From Clostridia bacterium (lineage in GTDB: Bacteria; Bacillota; Clostridia; Oscillospirales; Acutalibacteraceae): 6,039 nucleotides of DNA. Below are positions 1 to 6,039 of this stretch, one piece after another. The DNA lies in NCBI GenBank assembly GCA_017519685.1, contig JAFWRV010000049.1, forward strand, positions 1-6,039, written 5' to 3'. The notes beneath the pieces were generated by a model. It had not been told where the DNA came from. It searched no databases and worked only from the letters and a program-made list of their open reading frames with translations. The first letter of the stretch is position 1; every line of letters begins with the position of its first letter. Made by a program: the position numbers and the translations under genes.

Positions 1-449
1 CCCGCAAGACCTGAGGTCTTGATTACTTCTATAACATCCTCAGGAGTCATTGACGTAAGAACCTTTTCAATCGCCTTGTATCCGTCGGTCGCTGTGTATT
101 CCTCTATTTTTTCGGGGTTGATAACTCCGCAGTGCCTGAGCGCTATTCTCGTCTGTCTGTCAAGAAATGACTTGTCATCGACGCTTATTTCAAGAGAATT
201 GACGGCTTGCTTATTGCCGTTTACAAACGCCGTTATTTTTTCGGCGTCATCTGGAGTGACACGGACAAGTCTTTTAACGAGAATGTCACCGTCATAAATA
301 TCCACTATCGGCTCAAGAAAGCACATACCGTTACATCCGGTAAAGGTAAGCGCGGCATCAGAGTTTTTGAGCGCAGATTCAATTGCCGAATAAACTTTCG
401 CGGCTCCCGCGGCGATACCGCAGCTGCCTTCTCCTACAACTATTTTCAT
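1..449 (-). CDS. nuoF: NuoF/HydB-type NAD(P)H-dehydrogenase flavoprotein subunit, N-terminal part (cut by left edge)
   Basis: This is the 5' part (149 full codons) of a NADH-binding flavoprotein subunit, the family of NuoF, HydB and HndC. Such proteins pass electrons between NAD(P)H, FMN and Fe-S clusters in cytoplasmic complexes. Residues 1-80 form a thioredoxin-like ferredoxin domain with GSCGIAAGA (Cys10) and TGCNGMCF (Cys39, Cys43). The linker then carries the family signature FLDRQTRIALRHCGVINP (about 95-112) and ATDGYKAIEKVL (120-131). The frame is open to base 1 and ends at KTSGLAG, just before the glycine-rich FMN/NADH motif expected next. The ATG at 447-449 overlaps the nuoE stop (ATGA) and has a Shine-Dalgarno site upstream. 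The position where Thermotoga HydB has a first cysteine (CVGTGC) is Val5 here, so only three of the usual four cluster ligands are visible. Respiratory NuoF, hydrogenase HydB and formate-dehydrogenase partners cannot be separated from this fragment. Confidence 0.93.
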   Translation of the reverse strand, partial: MKIVVGEGSCGIAAGAAKVYSAIESALKNSDAALTFTGCNGMCFLEPIVDIYDGDILVKRLVRVTPDDAEKITAFVNGNKQAVNSLEISVDDKSFLDRQTRIALRHCGVINPEKIEEYTATDGYKAIEKVLTSMTPEDVIEVIKTSGLA

Positions 450-925
450 TTATTCTCACTCTCCTTCCTGAGAGATCTGAGAATATCGACTGCCTTGTCG
501 GGAGTAAGCCGTCCGTAAGTTTCGCCGTTTATCATCATAACAGGCGACAGCGAACAGCAGCCGAGACAGGCGACATTTTTGAGTGAAAAAAGGCCGTCCT
601 CGGTTGTTTCTCCGTCGGATATTCCGAGCTCGTTTGTTATTGCCGCGGCAATTTTCTCGGAGCCGTTGACATGACAGGCGGTACCCTGACAGAGCATAAT
701 CAGGTATTTGCCGACCGGTCTCAGTCTGAATTGTGAGTAGAAGGTCGCAACTCCCATTACTCTCGCGGGAGTCGTGCCTGTTCTTTCCGCAATGTGATAC
801 ATAACATCCTTCGGGATATATCCGTAGATATCCTGCGTTTTCTGAAGGATTGTTATCAAACTGCCCGGCGTTGAGGCGTATTCGTCAAGCACGGGCTCGA
901 TTTTCAACAGATCGCTTTTTTCCAT
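446..925 (-). CDS. nuoE: NuoE/HydC-type [2Fe-2S] NAD(P)H-dehydrogenase subunit
   Basis: This complete 159-residue protein belongs to the 24-kDa subunit family (NuoE, HydC, HndA). It carries one [2Fe-2S] cluster and works with the NuoF-type flavoprotein in electron transfer with NAD(P)H. The N-terminal helical part (about 1-65) has the family stretches LQKTQDIYGYIP and VMGVATFYSQF. The thioredoxin-like part follows, with all four cluster ligands: Cys79 and Cys84 in CQGTAC, and Cys120 and Cys124 in CLGCC, followed by SPVMMINGETYGRLTPDK. Length is normal for the family. No signal peptide or membrane segment is seen, so it should be cytoplasmic. The ATG start has a GAGGT Shine-Dalgarno site 7 bases upstream, and a promoter lies in the gap to carB. 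Its stop overlaps the nuoF start by four bases, which suggests coupled translation and a 1:1 partnership. The hydrogenase-type role is an inference from the clostridial setting; the naming by family is secure. Confidence 0.95.
   Translation of the reverse strand: MEKSDLLKIEPVLDEYASTPGSLITILQKTQDIYGYIPKDVMYHIAERTGTTPARVMGVATFYSQFRLRPVGKYLIMLCQGTACHVNGSEKIAAAITNELGISDGETTEDGLFSLKNVACLGCCSLSPVMMINGETYGRLTPDKAVDILRSLRKESENK
461..466 (-). promoter_or_regulatory. Shine-Dalgarno site of nuoF
   Basis: AAGGAG on the minus strand lies inside the 3' end of nuoE, 11 bases before the nuoF ATG. It supports the ATG at 447-449 as the start of the left-edge gene and independent ribosome loading in addition to coupling through the ATGA overlap. 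Confidence 0.75.
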
Positions 926-932
926 TTACACT

Positions 933-937
933 ACCTC
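933..937 (-). promoter_or_regulatory. Shine-Dalgarno site of nuoE
   Basis: GAGGT on the minus strand ends 7 bases before the nuoE ATG at 923-925. Spacing is ideal and it fixes the start codon of the 159-residue product. Confidence 0.75.
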
Positions 938-953
938 AAAAATTATTTTATAT

Positions 954-981
954 ATTATATCACCGATAATAATAATTGCAA
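954..981 (-). promoter_or_regulatory. sigma-A-type promoter for nuoE-nuoF
   Basis: Reading the minus strand, TTGCAA (976-981, four of six matches to TTGACA) is followed by 16 bases and then TATAAT (954-959, perfect). The -10 box is preceded by TGA, giving an extended -10 (TGnTATAAT). Transcription would begin near 946-948, leaving a leader of roughly 22 bases with the GAGGT site. The surrounding 63-bp gap is strongly AT-rich, so chance matches are easier there, but the combination of box, spacing, extended element and position directly before a new functional block makes a real promoter likely. No operator-like dyad was convincing in the gap. Confidence 0.65.
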
Positions 982-988
982 CATATTA

Positions 989-3900
989 TTATTCGGAATC
1001 TATCGTGGAAATCTTCATTGTCATTTCTTCAATAACGTCAAGCAGCATTCTGACGGTATCGAGCGAGGTCAGCATCGAAACGTTATTCTGAGTCGCGCAG
1101 CGGCGTATCGCGACGCCGTCTTTGTAATGAACGCCAGAGAGTATCGCCCTGGTATTGATGACGTAACTGACGTGCCCCTTGCGGATTTCCTCGATAATCT
1201 GATTGCTGCCATCACTCGGCTTTCCGAGCACCCTTGTGCGTATTCCGGCGTTTTTGAGATACTCGGCGGTAAGTGAGGTTGCCTCGATATTGAAACCGAG
1301 ATTGTAAAATCTTCTTATCAGCGGGATACATTCAAGCTTATCCTCATCGGCTACGCTGACGACAACCGTTCCGTAGTTGCGCAGTTTCATTCCCGATGCC
1401 GTAAGCGCCTTGTATGCCGCTCTGTGTATCTTGTCATCGTAACCGATTGCCTCGCCCGTTGATTTCATTTCGGGCGAAAGATAGGAGTCCATACCGCCGA
1501 GCTTCGAGAATGAGAATACCGGAACTTTGACATAGTAACGGTTTCTCTCCTGCGGATATCTTCCGAAAATTCCCTGCTCCGGCAGAGTGATTCCGAGGCA
1601 GGCGAGGGTCGCGATATCCGCCAGATGGTAACCGGTTGCCTTTGAAAGGAACGGAACCGTTCTCGAAGACCTCGGGTTAACCTCGATAATATAGACATTT
1701 TCTTCTTTATCCACTATGAACTGGATATTGAAAAGTCCGACAATGCCGATTCCGAGTCCGAGCTTTTCGGCGTAGTCAAGGATTGTCGCCTTGACTTTTT
1801 CGCTGATACTGTAAGGCGGATAAATGCTGATTGAGTCGCCGGAGTGAACTCCGGTTCTTTCAACAAGTTCCATTATTCCGGGCACGAATACGCGGCTTCC
1901 GTCACAGATTGCGTCAACCTCAACTTCTTTTCCGCGAATGTATTTATCGACAAGCACCGGTTTGTCTTCATCAATTTCAACGGCGGTTCTGAGGTAATTC
2001 CTCATTTCGCTTTCTTTGGCAACGATTTGCATGGCTCTGCCGCCGAGCACGAAACTCGGGCGGACCAGAACGGGGTATCCGATTTCTCCGGCTACCCTGA
2101 CGCCTTCTTCAACCGAAGTGACCGCCTGACCTTTCGGCTGAGGAATATTCAGGTCAAGAAGCAGCTTTTCAAATCTGTCTCTGTCCTCGGCGCGGTCTAT
2201 TGCCTCACAGTCCGTGCCGATAATATTTACTCCGTAATCGCGCAGCGGCGCCGCGAGATTTACCGCGGTCTGACCGCCCAGAGTGGCGATAACGCCCTCC
2301 GGCTTTTCAAGGTCGATAACATTGAGCACGTCCTCGACACAGAGCGGCTCAAAATAAAGCTTGTCCGAACAGGTGTAATCTGTTGAAACGGTTTCGGGAT
2401 TGTTGTTTATTATGACCGCCTCATACCCGGACCTTTTGATTGTCTGAACAGCCCTGACAGTTGAAAAATCAAATTCAACTCCCTGACCGATATGTATCGG
2501 ACCCGAGCCGAGCACGATAATCTTTTTCTTTTCCGAGATTACCGATTCGTTTTCCTGCTCGTATGTTGAGTAAAAATAGGGGATATAGCTTTCAAATTCC
2601 GAAGCGCAGGTATCAATCATTTTATATACCGGGACAATACCGTTTTTCTTTCTGAATTCACGGATTTCACGCTCGGTTTTATTCCATAAATCTCCGATTT
2701 TCCTGTCTGAGAATCCTATCCTTTTGGCGTCAAAAAGAATTGAGATGTCGCCGGGATTTTCTTTCAGCTCTTTTTCTTCATCGGTAATGGTTTTGATTAC
2801 ATTTATAAAGAATCTGTCGATTTTTGTTTTCGCGGTTATTTTATCAATATCGCAGCCCATACGGAGAAGGCGCGCAATCGCGTAAATCCTGTCATCTGTT
2901 CCGATTGCGATATAGTCGAGAAGCTCCTGTTCGCTCATTGAGTCAAACTTTCCGTTTTCAAGATGGTAAAGACCTATTTCAAGCGAACGGACTGCCTTGA
3001 GAAGACTTTCCTCGGCAGTTCTGCCGATGCTCATTGTTTCACCTGTTGCCTTCATCTGCGTTGACAGCGAATTGTCGGCGTCCGTGAATTTATCAAACGG
3101 AAAGCGAGGCATTTTTGTCACAACATAGTCCAGAGCCGGCTCAAACGAAGCGGGGGTGTTGGCTATTCTGATTTCATCAAGAGTCATACCGACTCCGATT
3201 TTTGCCGAAACTCTTGCTATCGGGTAGCCGCTTGCCTTTGAAGCAAGCGCGGAGGAGCGCGACACGCGGGGATTGACCTCAATCAGATAGTATTCAAATG
3301 AGTCGGGAGACAAAGCAAACTGAACATTGCACCCGCCTTCAATTCCGAGAGCGCGGATGATTTTCAGCGCGCTGGTCCTCAGCATCTGATATTCTTTGTT
3401 TGTAAGTGTCTGTGACGGACAAACCACTATTGAGTCTCCGGTATGAATTCCGACCGGGTCGAGGTTTTCCATATTGCAGACGGTCAGCGCCGTGTCGTTT
3501 GCGTCGCGCATTACCTCATATTCGATTTCCTTGAATCCTTTGACGCTCTTTTCAATCAGCACCTGACCGACCGGAGAAAGCTCAAGAGCGTTTTCAATAA
3601 GAGAAAGCAGTTCTTCTTCCGTTTCCGCGAAGCCGCCGCCCGTTCCTCCCAAAGTGAATGCGGGACGCAGTACAACGGGATAGCCGATTATTTTCGCAAC
3701 TTCAACCGCTTCCTCCACGGAATTGGCAATATCCGAAGGCAGCACAGGCTCGCCGATTTGCTCGCAGAGTTCCTTGAAAAGTTCACGGTCCTCCGCCTTT
3801 TTTATACTGCTGCTTTTTGTGCCGAGAAGTTCAACGTTACACTCTCTGAGCACGCCTTTTTCCTCAAGCTGAATCGCGAGATTAAGTCCGGTCTGACCGC

Positions 3901-4171
3901 CTATTCCGGGAAGAATCGCATCCGGTCTTTCATAGCGGATAATCTTCGCGATATATTCAATTGTCAGCGGTTCCATATAGACCTTGTCGGCAACCGAAGT
4001 GTCGGTCATAATCGTGGCGGGATTGGAGTTGCAGAGTATGACCTCGTAGCCCTCCTCGCGCAGAGCGAGGCACGCCTGAGTGCCGGCATAGTCAAACTCG
4101 GCTGCCTGACCGATGACTATCGGTCCGGAGCCGATTACAAGCACTTTATGAATATCGGTTCTTTTAGGCAT
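989..4171 (-). CDS. carB: Carbamoyl-phosphate synthetase large subunit
   Basis: This complete 1060-residue protein is the synthetase subunit that uses two ATP, bicarbonate and ammonia (delivered from CarA through a tunnel) to make carbamoyl phosphate for pyrimidines and arginine. The two homologous halves are plain: the first begins VLVIGSGPIVIGQAAEFDYAG (10-30), the second IIVLGSGPIHIGQGVEFDFS (551-570). Metal/ATP residues Gln284, Glu298 and Asn300 of the first ATP-grasp site, and Gln817, Glu830 and Asn832 of the second, are present. The oligomerisation region lies between them (about 400-545). The MGS-like allosteric domain (about 930-1050) keeps Thr965, Thr968, Lys984 and Asn1006, matching the E. 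coli UMP-site residues Thr974, Thr977, Lys993 and Asn1015 as I recall them. Of the E. coli ornithine-site residues, Glu892 aligns with Val883 and Tyr1040 with Met1033. Length is typical of the family. It overlaps carA by 8 bases and starts behind a strong Shine-Dalgarno site. Confidence 0.99.
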   Translation of the reverse strand: MPKRTDIHKVLVIGSGPIVIGQAAEFDYAGTQACLALREEGYEVILCNSNPATIMTDTSVADKVYMEPLTIEYIAKIIRYERPDAILPGIGGQTGLNLAIQLEEKGVLRECNVELLGTKSSSIKKAEDRELFKELCEQIGEPVLPSDIANSVEEAVEVAKIIGYPVVLRPAFTLGGTGGGFAETEEELLSLIENALELSPVGQVLIEKSVKGFKEIEYEVMRDANDTALTVCNMENLDPVGIHTGDSIVVCPSQTLTNKEYQMLRTSALKIIRALGIEGGCNVQFALSPDSFEYYLIEVNPRVSRSSALASKASGYPIARVSAKIGVGMTLDEIRIANTPASFEPALDYVVTKMPRFPFDKFTDADNSLSTQMKATGETMSIGRTAEESLLKAVRSLEIGLYHLENGKFDSMSEQELLDYIAIGTDDRIYAIARLLRMGCDIDKITAKTKIDRFFINVIKTITDEEKELKENPGDISILFDAKRIGFSDRKIGDLWNKTEREIREFRKKNGIVPVYKMIDTCASEFESYIPYFYSTYEQENESVISEKKKIIVLGSGPIHIGQGVEFDFSTVRAVQTIKRSGYEAVIINNNPETVSTDYTCSDKLYFEPLCVEDVLNVIDLEKPEGVIATLGGQTAVNLAAPLRDYGVNIIGTDCEAIDRAEDRDRFEKLLLDLNIPQPKGQAVTSVEEGVRVAGEIGYPVLVRPSFVLGGRAMQIVAKESEMRNYLRTAVEIDEDKPVLVDKYIRGKEVEVDAICDGSRVFVPGIMELVERTGVHSGDSISIYPPYSISEKVKATILDYAEKLGLGIGIVGLFNIQFIVDKEENVYIIEVNPRSSRTVPFLSKATGYHLADIATLACLGITLPEQGIFGRYPQERNRYYVKVPVFSFSKLGGMDSYLSPEMKSTGEAIGYDDKIHRAAYKALTASGMKLRNYGTVVVSVADEDKLECIPLIRRFYNLGFNIEATSLTAEYLKNAGIRTRVLGKPSDGSNQIIEEIRKGHVSYVINTRAILSGVHYKDGVAIRRCATQNNVSMLTSLDTVRMLLDVIEEMTMKISTIDSE
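4164..4171 (-). other. carA-carB 8-base reading-frame overlap
   Basis: The sequence ATGCCTAA on the minus strand holds both the carB start (ATG, 4169-4171) and the carA stop (TAA, 4164-4166) in different frames. Such overlaps allow ribosomes ending carA to restart on carB, which fits the 1:1 ratio needed for the CarAB complex. Confidence 0.9.
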
Positions 4172-5255
4172 CTGCTCTGTTCTCCTCCATAAGATTTATA
4201 AAGCGGTCGAAAAGATAAAAACTGTCCTGCGGTCCCGGAGCGCTCTCCGGATGATACTGAACGGAGAATACTCTGTCTTTCTCACATTCAACGCCTTCAA
4301 CGGTGTTATCCAGCAGATTGATATGTGTTACCGTGAGCGGTGTTGATTTCAGACTTTCCTCATCAACCGCGTAGGAATGATTCTGCGAGGTGATTTCGAT
4401 TTTTCCGTTTTTCAGATTTTTGACCGGATGGTTTCCGCCCCTGTGACCGAATTTGAGCTTATATGTTTTTGCTCCGTAAGCCAGAGAAATAATCTGATGT
4501 CCGAGACAGATGCCGAAAACCGGATATCTGCCGATTATATCTTTAACCGCGGCAATTGTTTCGGGGACATCTTCGGGGTCTCCGGGTCCGTTTGAAATAA
4601 ACACACCATCGGGATTAAGTTCCGATATTGACTGAGCCGTTGTATTCCAGGGGACAACTGTCACCTCACAGCCCAGGGAAACGAGGGAGCGGACTATGTT
4701 TTTCTTCATTCCGCAGTCAATCGCGACAACCCTGTATTGTGTTTTGTCCGGCGAATACATTTTTATCCCGCTGCCGCTGACCGTTGATACCGCGTTTTTC
4801 GGAATATCCGTCTGTGAAAGAATTCTGAGACCTTCCTCAAGAGTTACGCCGGCGTCTGTAATAAGCGCTTTGCGGGAACCGGAATCGCGTATTGAACGCG
4901 CGAGCTTTCTTGTGTCGATACCGTAAATTCCCGGAATACCGTATTTCTTCATAACTTCCGAGAGCGTTGCCGTACTCCTGAAGTTTGAGGGGCAGTCGTT
5001 ATAATTTCTGACTATCAGCGCGCCTATTGTCGGGCGGTCTGTTTCGTAATCGTCGTCAGCCATACCGTAATTTCCGATAAGCGTGTATGTCATAACCACC
5101 GCCTGATAGGTATATGAAGGGTCCGATATTATTTCCTGATAGCCGGCCATTGAGGTGTTGAAAACGATTTCACAGACTTTATCACAGCTGTCGCCGAAAC
5201 CGCAGCCGTAATATTCCGCGCCGTCTTCCGTTATCAGTTTTCTGTTGTAATTCAT
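4164..5255 (-). CDS. carA: Carbamoyl-phosphate synthetase small (glutaminase) subunit
   Basis: This 363-residue subunit hydrolyses glutamine and channels ammonia to CarB. The N-terminal CPSase domain (about 1-165) begins KLITEDGAEYYGCGFG and includes FNTSMAGYQEIISDPSY and GIDTRKLAR. The C-terminal class I glutamine amidotransferase domain (about 175-360) has SNGPGDPED, the nucleophile elbow GICLGHQ with Cys250, and YHPE with His335 and Glu337, so the catalytic triad is intact. FKFGHRGGNHP-type sequence near 269-277 (here KFGHRGGNHP) is also typical. I chose the ATG at 5253-5255 because it matches the usual CarA N-terminus and lies 4 bases after the purF stop. The frame stays open upstream to an ATG at 5376-5378 and another at 5286-5288, but those starts would run into purF and add unconserved residues. 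The Shine-Dalgarno site at the chosen start (GAAGTGA, 5260-5266) is weak, which fits translational coupling to purF. Confidence 0.97.
   Translation of the reverse strand: MNYNRKLITEDGAEYYGCGFGDSCDKVCEIVFNTSMAGYQEIISDPSYTYQAVVMTYTLIGNYGMADDDYETDRPTIGALIVRNYNDCPSNFRSTATLSEVMKKYGIPGIYGIDTRKLARSIRDSGSRKALITDAGVTLEEGLRILSQTDIPKNAVSTVSGSGIKMYSPDKTQYRVVAIDCGMKKNIVRSLVSLGCEVTVVPWNTTAQSISELNPDGVFISNGPGDPEDVPETIAAVKDIIGRYPVFGICLGHQIISLAYGAKTYKLKFGHRGGNHPVKNLKNGKIEITSQNHSYAVDEESLKSTPLTVTHINLLDNTVEGVECEKDRVFSVQYHPESAPGPQDSFYLFDRFINLMEENRADA
4182..4188 (-). promoter_or_regulatory. Shine-Dalgarno site of carB
   Basis: GGAGGAG on the minus strand, inside the last codons of carA, ends 10 bases before the carB ATG. 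It is the strongest ribosome binding site in the window and fixes the carB start. Confidence 0.8.
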
Positions 5256-5259
5256 ATTA

Positions 5260-6039
5260 TCACTTCTTTTCGGAGAGCCGCTGTTCATAGCGGTCTTTTC
5301 TTGTATCTTCGGATATTTCAGTCGGGTAATTTCCGCTGAAACAGGCGCTGCAGAATCCTTCTCCCGACGCGAGTTCATTAAGCTTTTCTTCGGGGAAATA
5401 TCCCAGCGAGTCTGCGTTTATGAATTTCGCGATTTCAGGTATTGTATAGTGACAGGCAATCAGATTTTCTTCTGAGTCAACGTCCGTACCGTAATAGCAG
5501 GGATGCAGAAACGGCGGCGAAGAAACTCTGACATGAACTTCTTTTGCTCCGGCTTCACGCAGCAGATTCACAACCCTGCCCATGGTATTGCCTCTGACAA
5601 TCGAGTCATCAACGAGAACAACTCTCTTACCCGAAACAGTATCTTCAACGGCGGAAAGTTTTATTCTTACTCCGTCTGTTCTGTCCTTCTGTGTCGGCGA
5701 AATAAAAGTCCTGCCTATGTATTTATTTTTAATCAGCCCTATGCCGTAGGGGATACCGGATTCAATGCTGAAACCGAGAGCCGCGTCAAGACCGGAATCG
5801 GGAGCGCCGATTACTATATCCGCGTCCGCGGGGCAGTCCTTTGCGAGTATCCTGCCTGCTTTGACTCTTGACTTATGTACGGATATTCCGTCAATCACGG
5901 AATCGGGTCTCGCGAAATAGATATATTCAAATACGCAGAGCCGTTTCTCTTTTTTATTGCAGTGTTCTTTTCTTGACTCTACGCCTTTGTCGGTGAAAAT
6001 GAGAATTTCACCCGGTTCAATATCCCGGATAACGGTTCC
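5260..6039 (-). CDS. purF: Amidophosphoribosyltransferase, C-terminal 259 residues (cut by right edge)
   Basis: PurF transfers ammonia from glutamine to PRPP, giving 5-phosphoribosylamine, the first step of purine synthesis. The frame is open from base 6039 to a TGA at 5260-5262; a GTG at 5896-5898 is an internal Val codon, not the start. Numbering from the right edge, residues 1-15 are the end of the glutaminase domain (IRDIEPGEILIF), so the catalytic N-terminal cysteine is outside the window. The phosphoribosyltransferase domain follows with CVFEYIYFARPDS (35-47), GAPDSG (78-83) and the PRPP-binding motif VVLVDDSIVRGNT (140-152). Cysteines at 35, 181 (HPCYYG), 230 and 233 (CSAC) match the four [4Fe-4S] ligands of B. 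subtilis PurF, so this is the oxygen-sensitive Fe-S class. It is followed after 4 bases by carA, so the two are probably one transcript. Its promoter and any purine regulatory leader lie beyond the right edge. Confidence 0.97.
   Translation of the reverse strand, partial: GTVIRDIEPGEILIFTDKGVESRKEHCNKKEKRLCVFEYIYFARPDSVIDGISVHKSRVKAGRILAKDCPADADIVIGAPDSGLDAALGFSIESGIPYGIGLIKNKYIGRTFISPTQKDRTDGVRIKLSAVEDTVSGKRVVLVDDSIVRGNTMGRVVNLLREAGAKEVHVRVSSPPFLHPCYYGTDVDSEENLIACHYTIPEIAKFINADSLGYFPEEKLNELASGEGFCSACFSGNYPTEISEDTRKDRYEQRLSEKK

Noticed and set aside
5..21. A 17-base inverted repeat (8-base arms around one base) at the left edge
   Set aside because: It falls in codons for the conserved KTSGL stretch of NuoF, has a one-base loop that cannot form a hairpin, and has no T-run. 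It is most likely a chance result of codon choice.
19..586. Three overlapping short open frames on the plus strand
   Set aside because: They lie antisense to the nuoF and nuoE genes, whose minus-strand products have clear family motifs and cysteine ligands.
926..988. Possible rho-independent terminator after carB
   Set aside because: The gap is almost entirely A and T with no stable GC stem, so no terminator can be supported there.
1844..2386. A 180-codon open frame on the plus strand opposite carB
   Set aside because: It is antisense to the second ATP-grasp half of CarB, has no recognisable domain, and is explained by codon bias of the real gene.
3443..4192. A 249-codon open frame on the plus strand opposite carB
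   Set aside because: It lies antisense to the conserved N-terminal half of CarB, its product resembles no family I know, and no ribosome binding site stands out. Long antisense frames are common opposite genes with biased codon use.
5256..5378. Longer carA form starting at 5376-5378 or 5286-5288
   Set aside because: The extra residues overlap purF and do not look like the CarA N-terminus. The ATG at 5253-5255 gives the family-typical start and length.

Overview
This window looks like chromosomal DNA from an anaerobic, low-to-middle G+C Firmicute, most likely an uncultured Clostridia member (Oscillospirales-like). This rests on protein character: a PurF that keeps all visible Fe-S ligands, a CarB with Gram-positive-type sequence, a NuoE/NuoF pair of the kind found with clostridial electron-bifurcating hydrogenases, and G/A-rich Shine-Dalgarno sites. 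The exact taxon cannot be fixed from the sequence alone.

All five genes lie on the minus strand and are packed almost without gaps. In transcription order (right to left) they are: the C-terminal 259 codons of purF (cut by the right edge), carA, carB, a 63-bp AT-rich gap, a nuoE-type [2Fe-2S] subunit gene, and the first 149 codons of a nuoF-type flavoprotein gene (cut by the left edge). There is no stretch over 300 bases without a gene. No RNA gene, mobile element, CRISPR array or long repeat was seen.

The right block is nucleotide biosynthesis. PurF makes phosphoribosylamine, the first committed intermediate of purine synthesis. CarA and CarB form the glutamine-dependent carbamoyl-phosphate synthetase that feeds pyrimidine (and possibly arginine) synthesis. 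The purF-carA gap is 4 bp and carA and carB overlap by 8 bp, so the three are probably co-transcribed and translationally coupled. The CarB C-terminal domain keeps the UMP-site residues but lacks two ornithine-site residues known from E. coli, which points to a pyrimidine-type enzyme.

The left block is redox chemistry. The 63-bp gap holds a good sigma-A-type promoter (TTGCAA, 16 bp, TATAAT with an extended -10 TG) reading into nuoE, so the redox genes probably form a separate transcription unit. nuoE and nuoF overlap by ATGA. Together they would form the diaphorase half of an NAD(P)-linked complex such as a HydABC-type hydrogenase or a formate dehydrogenase. The deciding gene lies beyond the left edge.

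I found no evidence for a novel biological system. The points most worth a second look are the purine/pyrimidine gene coupling, the CarB effector-site pattern, the incomplete cysteine set in the NuoF N-terminal domain, and the promoter in the carB-nuoE gap.
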